Shown: positions 28,432 to 40,407 of the stretch, in pieces
Numbering within the stretch: the stretch's first letter is position 1
Layout: each line of letters begins with the position of its first letter
NCBI GenBank assembly: GCA_963693285.1
Contig: OY848921.1
Span: 6,461,229-6,525,228, forward strand
Direction of reading: 5' to 3'
DNA length: 64,000 nucleotides
From: Xestospongia muta
Taxonomy: Eukaryota; Porifera; Demospongiae; Haplosclerida; Petrosiidae
Position numbers and translations under genes: made by a program
The notes under the pieces: generated by a model
Database searches by the model: none
What the model saw: only the letters and a program-made list of their open reading frames with translations
What the model was told of the DNA's origin: nothing

Positions 28432-31099
28432 ATGCCTATAAGAGAGCTCTAGCAGAGGGAGAAATGGATGTAGCATATGGACGTGTTATGTTACTTGGTT
28501 CAGCTGGAGTAGGGAAAAGTAGCTTAAAGCGATCATTGATGAAGTTACCATGGCAACCTCACACTACCAGCACCATTATATCTGATGTTACATGTGTTCG
28601 ACCATTTGGACATGAATGGTATTCTATGAGCTTGGAAGATACTGATGACAAATGGAGAGAAGTAACCTTTGAAGACGAGATAGAAGAAATGGCACAACTT
28701 CTTACTCTAGTATATAAAGATCATTCCAGTCCCAGATCTGTGCTCAATACAGTGGCAGCCTCAGCACTCTACCCTATAGCTGCTATGATGAGGGCTTCAT
28801 CCTTATCTTCACAACTAGTTCAAGATATAGAGACCACTAAAGTCGAGGAAATTCTTTCAAAAGCTATAGCTCGTTCTGAGCATATATCCAGAGGTGATCT
28901 TAGCAATATTAAACCTCAGCCATTTTTGCACATCTGGGATTGTGGTGGTCAGCCTGTTTTTCTTGAAATCCTCCCTGCCTTCCTCACTCCTCGTACATTG
29001 TTCCTCCTCCTGTTTGATGCCTCTAAGGATTTCAATGAAAGATGGCAGTCTATACAGAATATTGAGGGGAGACAAATTTTTGGTGAGGAGGTAAACATCA
29101 GCACACTTGACCTGATGCTCAACTGGATGGCTAACATTCATGGTCACCTCGTTTGTCGTGATAAAGAAGGCGGTCTTTGTGAGTACCCTCGTATGTACTG
29201 CATTGGTACACATGGTGATGTCTTAAAGACCAACGAGAAGAAGAAAGCAGTTGTAGATGAGCTGGAGTCCAACTACAAAGATAAAGCATTTATGGAACTT
29301 GTTAAAGAAACTTTGATTATCGACAACACCACTTCTGGTAAAGGAAAACGTGAAGATCCAAATCTCATTAAGCTACGTAGAGCTATTTGTCAGTTCACAT
29401 ATGAAAAGCTCATTGTCAAGACTCCAGTTAGCTGGGTTCTCTTTCGCAAAATAATCCAAATGTTTGAAAAGAATGTAATCGATCTTAAAGAAGCTCATGC
29501 TATTGGAGTAGCTTGTAAAATACCTCATGATGATGTTCCAAAGGTCCTCCTATTTTATCATGATCTAGGAGTAGTGCTGTTCTATCCCCACATTACTGGT
29601 TTGAGAAACAAAGTTATCATTAATCCTAAATGGTTTGTGGAAACACTTGGAAAAGTGTTCACACTAGATGGACAAGCTGATGGACAAACAAGACTAATGT
29701 GGACATTACTACAGGAAAAAGGCATTCTAGTACAACCATTTTATGTGTCTCTTTGGAAAGAATGTAGAGCAGACCTTAGTCCAGAAGATATAATTGAACT
29801 TTTAGTTCATTTTCGCCTTGCTGCTAAAGTCACTACTAAAGAATACTATGATCGAACAGTCAAGCAGTATTTTTTGCCAGCCACACTTCCAACTTTCAAA
29901 GGAGATCCCAACAAAGCTCTACCAAGTTATCGTCTTCAATCTACCCCACTACATATCACTTTTAGGACAAAATTTGTACCTCCTGGTTTCTTCACACGTT
30001 TTGTTACCTCTCTGGCTAGTAATCCATCTTGTGAGCTTATGTTTAAATGTGGTATATATCGCAATCGTGTCACTTTTGTATATCACAAATCAGATGATCA
30101 TATCACACTCACTGATCTCCACTATGCTATACAAGTTGATGTATTACGATATGCTCCAGCTAGCTTGGACATTCCATCCTTTGATACAATATGTCAAGAA
30201 CTATTGAGTGTTCTTAAAAGTTGTGGAGATCTCGTTGAACAAACTCTTACAGGTCATTGGGGAATGATGAATGAAGTCACTCAATCTGTCTCTATGGAGA
30301 GGGAATTTCAATATGTATGTAGATCAAAAGAATGTGATGAATCTGAAGTTCATTACTTCAATATATCAGTAGACAAGTCTTCCATTCACTGTGAAAAGAG
30401 TATGTATAGATCATATCGTAGACCTACTGCTGAGGAAAGAGTCTGGTTTGATGGATGGAACATACCAGAAGAGGTACAGTTCAGGAGAGTTCATTGTAAT
30501 GTCTCAATGTATTCTTTATAGGCAGTATCTCTTGAATCATCATCACCTCCTGTAACCATGGTGTCTAGTGCTACTGGTCAAATTTGTCAGCAAGAGTCTC
30601 TTGAAAGTGAAATAGGTAAGTCAGATCATTGTGTATATGAATTGTTATGTGACTTGTGATAATTACATGTGCATAATATTTTGTGGCCTTTATTGTTTTG
30701 AACATGTTTAGAGTCGTCATAACTGGTTGGATAATCCCTTTTACATAGTGAATACATATTGTATTTATTGTAGATATTTCTAGTATTCTATCAAAAGTTC
30801 CTACTGCTAAAGATGCCCTCTCATTACTCATTCCTATTATGAATCAGTGGTATATCATTGGTGGTGCACTAGATATTAATCCTGGTAAGCTCAACAGTTT
30901 AGATCAAAGCTTGGATCCAGTCAAGACAAAGCTTTTCAAAGTCATCACATATTGGCTGGACGAAAAAGCTAGGGCAGCTACTTGGGGAGAGCTGCTTGAA
31001 GTAGTTGAAGGTGACATTGTGGAAAGTCATCAAACTGGTGAGAATATTCGTGAATTTCTAAGAAAACCAGATACGTACACAAAGTATTCTGGTCAATGA
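28432..31099 (+). CDS. ROCO GTPase with C-terminal DEATH domain (unit B)
   Basis: Three exons: 28,432-30,473, 30,522-30,615 and 30,774-31,099, with matching phases (2-nt start; 0; 1). The first ATG in frame is 28,464, giving 809 residues; an acceptor at 28,430-28,431 and open frame before the ATG suggest upstream exons. Numbering from that ATG, the Roc GTPase has P-loop GSAGVGKS at 12-19, switch motif DCGG at 159-162 and the GTHGD base-recognition motif at 248-252. A COR domain follows at about 320-600 (PVSWVLFRKI, HDLGVVLFYPH, IINPKWFVETLGKVF). The last exon is a DEATH domain (GALDIN, YWLDEKARAATWGELLEVV, ENIREFLRKP). No kinase domain is present, so it is unlike LRRK. The family is expected to act as a cytoplasmic nucleotide-dependent scaffold in death-fold signalling; that is inference. 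If the 48-bp intron is retained, the protein ends after residue 685, without DEATH. The start is uncertain. Confidence 0.88.
30474..30521 (+). other. 48-bp stop-containing intron, multiple of three
   Basis: GAG|GTACAG donor and TTCTTTATAG|GC acceptor. Splicing joins the COR end (WFDGWNIPEE) to AVSLESSSPP and on to DEATH. Retention keeps frame and ends in YSL-stop, the stop being the acceptor TAG itself. The same intron with the same length occurs at 59,814-59,861. The donor is only moderately good. Retention would act as a switch that removes the C-terminal death-fold domain. Confidence 0.75.
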
Positions 31100-31440
31100 G
31101 GTTTTTGTTTTTGTTAGATACAAATACATTTATTTTTAAGACTTGAACACATTCTTCAAGTTGTTCTACAAAACATTAAATATTTTAATAATAAGTTTGT
31201 CTTCTTAGTTTTAATTTTAGCTTTAATACAAGTTTGTATTAAAGTGCTAGTATATCTTTATGATGTTTTGTTAATGATTTCTACTTTCTAGTCAACATAC
31301 ATGATCTATTATTTGGTCTTATATTTACACATATTGTGTCATATTATGTAATTAGATTAATAAGCTTTGTCATGATAACACAATTGTTTATATCACATGT
31401 TAGACCAGACAAGTCATAATTTACACCCACACTGTGTGTT
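31100..31440 (+). other. 3' flank of unit B ROCO gene, shared with unit Z
   Basis: AT-rich sequence aligned with 19,530-19,862. It probably holds the 3' UTR of the ROCO gene. The next feature is the TATA box of the Reeler gene. Confidence 0.6.
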
Positions 31441-31442
31441 AG

Positions 31443-31449
31443 TATAAAA
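31443..31449 (+). promoter_or_regulatory. TATA box of the Reeler gene
   Basis: TATAAAA lies 56 bp before the ATG at 31,505. A start site about 30 bp downstream would leave a 5' UTR of roughly 30 bases. It lies directly beyond the end of unit B homology. Confidence 0.6.
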
Positions 31450-31504
31450 GCTTAGTAATCTCCTGTTACAGTTTACTAGTATTTAGCTTGTCCATCTAGT
31501 AACA

Positions 31505-34399
31505 ATGAAGTTAAACTACTTTGCTGTTCTGGTCCTTACAATATTATTGATAGAGACTAGTAATGCATTCAGTAGTGGAGCTCCTTCAGATACATGTAGT
31601 ACTATGCAACCAAGCCATGGAGCTAATGTACCTAGTGATTGTGGACCTAATTGTCCATTTAATGTTGTAGTAACTAATATTGGTGGACAACCAGTTCAAG
31701 GCAATGTTGATTATCGATGTGGACAAGTACACACAAGTAAGTAAAATGACTCTATTATGATTTGTACCAGTACATTAGAGAAATGATTGACTAATATAGT
31801 TACTAATATTATTAATATTATATTAATTCACTATTGTAGTTTGTTGATATAATGAAAGATATCTACTAACATTATTAGGAGAGATTGAATGAAATTATAT
31901 TAATATCTTGTCATCTTTCTCTATTAGTTGTAGTATCTACTGATGATCCATCAGTTCAATTTCGTGGCTCCATGTTAGAAATAAGAGAGACCACTAATAC
32001 TTTTGATAACCAGTCACCATTTGCTGGTCAGTTCGTAAACTTTGGAGTATCACAAGCTGGTACATGTCCTGGTGTTGGACCTGTAAGTAGTTTATAGAAT
32101 ATATGTTTTGTAATAGTATGTAAACATTAATATAAACTGTTGTATCACATTATATCTTTCTAAGTAGTCTATTATAATGATACAATGATTATATTAATAC
32201 TCTATATTTGGGGGCCACATTACTTGTTGAAGATTTGTCAGGTCAAAACAACAATTTTAGCCTCAATAATGAACTTGGTTGATCTCTACAGATAAATAAT
32301 GTCTATCTTAAATGTATGATGTATTTACTGTAACAAATATACTTTGTTTAAAGTTCATAACTATATAACATATAGTTATGTCAGACCATCATTATAGTCT
32401 AGTTATAATATAACACTGTGTTATAGGGTGCTTATGGTACACACACTGAGAACAGTGATAAGACTTCTCTCATCTTTCAATGGTTAGCACCTTCTAATGG
32501 TAATACTCCTTCATCAGTGACTATATGGTAAGGTCTTCATGATACATCATTAATGTTCTCTAATCTTGTTAGGTTCACTGTGTGTAGAATGTTTAGTTTG
32601 TTTCATGTTACACTGAGAGGTCCTGATCTTGTAAGTAAAATATCTTGTCATTTTATGTCATGTATGTAATATGTATGTAGACACCGGACCCAGTGTTTTG
32701 TGATACTGCCACTACACCAACTACTCCACCCACTACTCCACCTACTACTCCACCCACTACCCCACCAACTACTCCACCCACTACCCCACCAACTACTCCA
32801 CCAACTACCCCGCCAACTACGCCAACTACTCCACCCACTACCCCACCAACTACTTCACCCACTACTCCACCCACTACCCCACCAACTACTCCGCCAACTA
32901 CTCCACCCACTACCCCACCAACTACTCCGCCAACTACCCCACCCACTACCCCACCAACTACTCCACCCACTACCCCACCAACTACCCCACCCACTACCCC
33001 ACCAACTACTCCACCCACTACCCCACCAACTACTCCACCCACTACCCCACCAACTACTCCACCCACTACCTCACTAACTACTCCACCCACTACCCCACCA
33101 ACTACCCCACCAACTACCCCACCAACTACTCCACCAACTACCCCACCAACTACCTCACCAACTACCCCACCAACTACTCCACCAACTACCCCACCCACTA
33201 CTCCACCCACTACCCCACCAACTACCCCACCCACTACTCCACCCACTACATCTACACAGCCTACACTACCATCAAGTAAAATACTTTAAATGTATTAGTT
33301 TTTTAATATATATTTATTGTTAACAGAACGACCCAAGAAATTCAAAATTTCTCTACTCAGAGATTCTCCGATAATTAGAGGTAACAGTCTACTTGCTTAC
33401 ATCAAGACATCACATAGGAGTATTAAATTGTCCTGTAAAATAACTGGTAGAAAATGGAGGGATTGTAAGTTATATATATTACATGTAACATATAATATCA
33501 ATGAACATGTACAGGTAGTTCTGGAATTGTTAGATTTTATGATCTTCCTTCACGAAGTAGACCTTATTATTTGAATATACGTGGTTATTCTTATTATGGA
33601 TATGATGAATTTCACAGAATTTTTTGGATTGGTAAGTCATATTATGTGTTCCATTAAGTAGATGAGGTATCTGAGAGATGAATAGCTCTGTTATGACATT
33701 ACAATTGAGACTGACCCTATAATTATATAGTTCTTATAGCTAATTACTACATGTGATATTATGATAATATGATATTTCATAGGTAAACCACTGTTCTGTG
33801 CTGTCGGCTTTATCAATAACGGTCTTACAATTAGTAATTCTAATGCTGTTGCCGAGTATAAAGCTGTTGGGAAAGCTGTAGAGTCTCTATTATGTCAACT
33901 AGATAATGGAGACTATTATCCCTGTAAGTTACTCTTGTTGTACAATAATATCACATACATACATACTTTGAAATTTTTACAAATACCATGATCTACTAGA
34001 ATTTGATATGTATCCTCACATACTGATAATCTATACTGTGTACTGGTATCTATGGTGTCCAATTTAGAAGCCCTAGAGCCTTTGCTAATTACATTTAATG
34101 ATGATAAGTGAGGCTGTATTAGGTTTTTAGGTTTGTGGTTTCTAAAACCAAAAAACTAAATGTGTTAACATATAACTTTATGTACATATAACCACTAATG
34201 TATATTATATATTTATATATATATAATTACTGTAATGTGTAATGTTGCCTTGTTCATTCTATTTCTCTCTCATGTATTTTAAGGTACCAGTCCTGTTACT
34301 ATTGAGAATTTAAGTTCTGGTAAACACAGATTTATCATAAAACCACAAGGAATAAACTGTACCAGGAAAAGAGCTGTAGCCATTCGTTTCTATATCTGA
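31505..34399 (+). CDS. Secreted Reeler-domain protein with long Thr/Pro repeat
   Basis: Nine exons with consistent phases: 31,505-31,736, 31,928-32,082, 32,427-32,527, 32,573-32,630, 32,681-33,275, 33,327-33,464, 33,515-33,631, 33,783-33,923 and 34,284-34,399, giving 550 residues. Residues 1-22 are a signal peptide (KLNYFAVLVLTILLIETSNA). Residues about 23-180 form a Reeler domain: FSSGAPSDTCSTMQPSHGA, VQFRGSMLEIR, AGTCPGVG, NSDKTSLIFQWLAP. Residues about 195-375 are a PPTT-type repeat, likely O-glycosylated and mucin-like. The last 175 residues are a cysteine-containing module I do not recognise, with two KPL/PKKF-like strands and three short introns. Reeler domains occur in extracellular matrix and defence proteins; a secreted or surface role is inferred. 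The intron 32,528-32,572 is only 45 bp. An AATAAA lies at 34,503. Confidence 0.88.
32717..33250 (+). repeat. In-frame 12/24-bp Thr-Pro minisatellite
   Basis: Tandem CCAACTACT / CCACCCACTACC type units, with a common 24-bp period that encodes PPTTPPTT. Third-position differences (ACT/ACC, CCA/CCC) alternate in blocks, indicating expansion by slippage or unequal exchange within an exon. The tract is free of stops in other frames on both strands; those frames (for example GGVV repeats on the minus strand) are shadows. Confidence 0.93.
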
Positions 34400-34502
34400 A
34401 GACGTCATCTTTATTTATTTATATATACATATTTCAGTTATAAAAAAATAATTTATTTAAATTGCAAGGCCTTTAGAAATATTCAATACAATCTACAGTG
34501 TT

Positions 34503-34508
34503 AATAAA
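34503..34508 (+). terminator. Poly(A) signal of the Reeler gene
   Basis: AATAAA about 100 bp after the stop codon at 34,399. It lies in the 177-bp gap to the convergent synthetase gene whose stop is at 34,577. Confidence 0.45.
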
Positions 34509-34576
34509 GATTAAAATGTACAGTGTTAACAAAGATTAAAATGTCAGTTAAAACATGCTATCATTAGTAAAATAAT

Positions 34577-37500
34577 CTAATTGTTAGGGAGGGCTAGTTC
34601 AGGTATATTGTAGTAGAGATCAAGAGAACTAGGATTAGCTAGAGCTCCACGTTGTTTGATGTCACCTCCTGAAATAATCCTCTTGACAGCTACCTCAACC
34701 TTCTTGGAATTGATAGTATACTGGAGAGAGAGAAAAGGACTTAGCATAATCTAAATAGTCAGTAATACAAATGTTTTGTCCACTATTAATACTGTTGTTT
34801 TATACACTTACAATAACTATATTTATTATATCCATAGTTACCTGTGACAATGGCTACTGTATTTTAAGTGTGATAATTATAACCAGTATATATTACTAGA
34901 GACAAAACTTACTGGAATATCTTGAATCTTTAGTATGACAGCTGGAACATGTCGTGCTGATAGTTCACGTCTAATGACAGTCTTCACTTTACTAACTAGC
35001 TCTGGAGTGAATCTAACCACAGTAATATAACAAGATGACTTTTAAGTATAGAGTCATACCTGTATCCATCTGCCATTTTCAAAAAGAGGATGACCCTTTC
35101 ATCAGAACCAGTAGATTGTCCTACACAAACACTATCGGCAACTTCATCAAATTTCTCCACTAGAAATGACACAAATGTAATATAACACATAACATATCCA
35201 TACATGTATGTATGTTAATGAGCAATAACAGCAAGTTTGTGTTAGGTGTTGTTAATAACTCACCAATATTGTAAATTTCAGCACTTCCAAATCGAACACC
35301 ATTAGGATTTAAAGTACCATCACTAAAAGACAATACATATTGTTTACTTACACGTTGATTTACAAATTTTTCATTTGATGATTTAACTGTCTCTCTACTC
35401 TATTCACAAGTCCATCCATCAATCCATTCATTCATATACCTTCTTCCTAACATAACAATTCCTCCAGTTTTAGAACTAATAGAACAGTAGTCACCATGTG
35501 CCCAAACATCTATAATACACAGATATCGTAGCTAGACTATATATTAGTCTATTATACTAGACATTACAAACTGATAATAGATACATGACAAAATTAAACA
35601 AATAACGTATTAACTCTAGATCAATGTCTAGTCTTGTCTTCAAATACTACAACAATATCATAATATATCTAACTTCTTATTCCATATGTCCAATAGTTGT
35701 GTAATATCAGTACTATCACTTGTACATTAGCTTCACAATAGCTATAGTACTTATATACTTATCAGGAGTGCATGATGAAGAAGATAATAAGAGAGGAGTG
35801 TGAATCACCCACGCATTAATGAAATAATTCAGCTGTGTTCCCAAAGTACTGAATATATTATATTTAGACACAACATAAAAATCTTAGAAGAGAGAAAAGC
35901 AAAACACACTCCTTGTTGCTAGTTTCACTTTGTCATGTACATCCAACTATGCTTTCAAGCAAGGTCTCTCAGGTTAGTAGTGACACAAGTTATGTCACAT
36001 ACTACACCAGATCAGTGCACGGTCATGGTATTGAAGACTCATAAACACAGACAAGATTATAACAAAGTTTAATTATCTTATGTTCTTTCTTTTGTGCTAG
36101 TTCTACTTTCATGTTTATTACAGTATATGTTAATATTTAGCAAAGCAATTTGTTCTTGTTATAAATTAATAAAATATTGACTATTGATAAAATTAAATTA
36201 TTAATAGAACAACAACTACAAAATACATATATAGCCTTACTTACTGCTTTTGTATATTTTGCTTACTTAGTCACAAACTTAATAGCTTATTCACATGCTA
36301 CATGTTGTCTAAATAGAGTATATCTGATACTGTGAGAACACAACTAAATTATCTCATTAATACGTGGGGGCAATACACACTTCCTCCATCTTACCTTTCA
36401 TCATATACTCGTGATTTTATCTATAGCATAACTTTGCTGTACAAACTCAAGGTGATACATGGAGGTTGTGATCTAGAAATTCTATTTACCTTTGAACATG
36501 GCAAAGTATGCTTTCTGATATTTAATGCCATCTTCATCATTCCAGAAATGTGTTGGCATTGAAGGAAATGGTTTAGTACACACTAACTCACCACTCTCAT
36601 CATATACAGGATCACCTATTAAAGAACATAAGATATAATAGCACTATATTACAATTTTAAAACTATAAAGTCAAAACTACTACAATACAGACTAATTTCC
36701 TCAAAACATTAGTCTATTCTATCAGCAAATGTGACTAGATTGTTGTACAGTGTCACCACAATTATATCAATATTATGTCATACCACAGAGTTATTATTGA
36801 GGTAACCTTATTAATACTAACTAGTGAGGACACTATTGTACTATATGGACAACAGTATAAAGTGAGAAAGTGAGTCATTATTGAGGTAACCTTATTAATA
36901 CTAACTAGTGAGGTCACTATTGTACTATATAGACAACAGTATAAAGTGACCTTACTAGTTGGTATTAATAAGGCTACCCCTGTAATAACTAGCAGTTTAA
37001 TATCAGTATAAACTACCATCCAGTATATGTCAATACTGAACTGTCATTATTAAACTCTGCTATATATTACTCATGTTATATTCATACCGTCAAGATTCCA
37101 GCATTCAACTGCCATGCCTAAGTTCCTAGCTTGAAGTTCTCCTTTATAAACAGGTAGAGTAGGATTTTGGCCAGCAAAACATGAGATGATATCAGTACCA
37201 CCTGATAACAAGAACAACAAAGTCAATTATTTGCTAAGAATTATGTCACATAAAAGTCTTATTGATATAAATATACTGATATTAGTACACTGTTGATGTA
37301 CTACTGGTATATTGTGTACTACTTCAGTAACGAGGAATTCACAATGACCTCATCAAAAATTATCAGTCATTACAAAGTGACATCATCATTAGCAGACACA
37401 TGTACATCAGTGATTGGGTATAAATTAACAATCCTTATCCCTTTGTTAGTGGAAATTAATCTTAATTGAAACATGGTTTCCTGGATACAAAGGCGCTTGC

Positions 37501-39014
37501 TGTAAAAGCTAGTAACTGCTACCAAATACTTTTGAATGGTAAAATCACTGCAAAGGTCACCAAACTGTCTTGACTGTCACTTTTTCTTTTAAGACACAAA
37601 CTTCTAACAAAAAGGTGTTGCTTCAACAGAACACTTTGCCTTTCTAGTTTCTTAATTTTGTCAAAAAGCTGAAGCTAACCAGATACCTCTTTTAAAAATT
37701 TGAAAGTTGTAATTTATACTTATATTGTTTTTCAGACAATTCAAACAAATGTTCAAGAGCATCAGTTATTGCTTTCATCAAATTCTATTGTTCTTATAAT
37801 TAACTCTTAAAAGATATCTCAAGTACCACTTCTTACAGAAGTAACTCAAAATACTTATGATATGCCAATAGATAACATATTTCATTTGTTTAGTTAATTC
37901 ATTAACAAGACTTCATAATATAATGATCTTATTAGCTATAAAAAGACTCAATGATGGCAAGCAGGTACTTAAATAAGCCTACAAGCCAGTTTAACAGTTA
38001 TTTAAATCATCATAGTGTAATAGATTGAATGAAGTGGCCATTTATTCAGGGTCATCCCTACATACAGTATTAATATGTCCATAACACATGTTCCACAACA
38101 ATAAGGGTACATAAAGATTTCTCATTAATACATGTAGATATACAAGTCTGAACTTACCAGATATTGAACCTAACAGAACATCTTCCTTTATTTTAGTGTA
38201 GACATATTCATAACTCTGTGGTTTAAGAGGTGATCCAGTAGACAATATAGTATGAAGTGTGTCCAATTTATGAGTTGACACTAGAGACAATAAGGAAAAC
38301 ACATATGTTAATATAACACATTAGTAAAGTACATTAGCAGAGATACATGTACTATATTAATACATGTCATGTTATAAATTGTGTAATGTAGAGCTCTGTG
38401 TAGCAATTTAGTGATTGAAAATATCACATCTTCATTTTGTAATCATTACTACGTTTTATAAAACATTTCATTAGATGATATCACAGTAGAACATTGTGCT
38501 TTAATGATTACAGAATAAAGAGCTAAATATAGAGCTAAAAATGTTCTAAGTGTGATCATTGTCACATAACTTATTTGTCCCTTTGTCACGCAACATAATC
38601 TAATAGGATCATTGTCTATATAATAAATCTTGATATATACAACTGTTATACTTACTAGGTGTGATGTCTCTCTCTTCTAAAGCAGCCAACCATCTTGCTC
38701 CAGTACCAAGTATTGTAATGCTACGTAGTGAAGATAAATGTACTTAGAACTGAAAAGATGATCAACTTTATATAGAAAATCATAAACTAAATTTCCAATC
38801 AAAGACGCTTTTAGAACATGTGACTATTAATTATTAAAACTCCACCCACCTACGCTATGAATAATTAATGACTTACCCAAATCTATCCACACAGTCCCAC
38901 AATACATGAGGTGAGGGTATAAATGGAGAGCCATCATATAATACTATAGTAGCTCCTACTGCTAGAGCTGATACCAACCAATTCCACATCATCCAACCAG
39001 TCTATGTGTATGAG

Positions 39015-39092
<78 letters not shown>

Positions 39093-40369
39093 ATATTTTT
39101 GGAATTAATTATTTCTACACTCACAGTAGTATAATAAAACAGTACATCATTACTGGTCATATTGCCATGTAGAATATGCTCCTTCAAATGTTGTATAAGA
39201 GTTCCCTATACAATATAATAACATATATATAATACACAATATATACTAGAGTGAACTACTACTAGGTACAACAAGGCCCATCTATGGAAGGTGGGTAAAA
39301 AGGATTGAATGATAGTTTCAATTGTGTATTTAATGCTAGTTTGTCCTAATTATTTACTAATTACTTCATTTAAATATATATTTTATTATATGTGTGATAT
39401 AGCTAATATCATATATCAAACAAACACTTTACAGTGACTAACAGAATATAAGGACAATCTAAGGGGCTTGAACAAATTCAATTACCCTAAGTCATCCTGG
39501 TATAAAGGAACTTAGTCCCATCAAGTTGTAAATAAAGTACTTCAAATTCAAGGACTACAGATCAAGTAAGTAAACAAGTTATGTTGTATACCAATGACCA
39601 GATTGTTACGTGCAAAATAAAATGAAACTAAGATAACATTACAAACTATGTTAGCAAAGGGTTAAAATAGTATGCATTGACCTGGGTACACGTATGGTCA
39701 TGTTTCTATAGACTTATCCCAGTAAAGTGTACAATAAAATACATTGCATTACATGTGCACACTTACCCCCAGCAGCATGTACCATCCAATACATTACATT
39801 ACAACAATACATTACATTAAAAGTACATACTTACCCCAACAGAGTGTACCATACATTTTGGTGTGCCAGTAGTACCAGAAGAGTACATTATAAAAAGAGG
39901 ATGATTAAAAGGAACCTGTTCAAATGTCAGGTCAGAGTTTTCATAGCCAGCCACAAAATGATCCAATAAAACACTACAAACAAGATAATAAGTGTACACA
40001 CTAAACTAATACACAATAACAACAACATAAATAATACAGCTGTTAAGTCTTAATACTATGTAAATGTGAGATCATATCCTTATTACATCAAGGTGTGAAC
40101 TAACTACTAACTACTCAGGCAGTTATATTCTATAGCTACAATGATGTGTCATGAGCTAGTTAGTCTTTCTTACCAGTTTGGTATCATTGAAGTGTCAATA
40201 TCATCACTCTCTTTACAAAATGGATAGAGTACAACTTTCTCCAAATCTGGTAATCCTTCAACAACACTTTTCAATTTCTCCAAATGATCATGAATTTTGC
40301 CATTATATCTTACAGCATTCACTGAGAATATAATCTTAGGTTGGATCTGTGTAAATCGATCTAGAACAC

Positions 40370-40407
<38 letters not shown>

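Noticed and set aside
28857..29213. Minus-strand frames opposite the ROCO exons
   Set aside because: They are shadows of a strongly recognisable GTPase on the plus strand and recur only because the gene is duplicated.
32653..33246. Minus-strand GGVV-repeat protein
   Set aside because: It is the shadow of the Thr-Pro coding repeat, whose flanking exons, signal peptide and phases support the plus strand.
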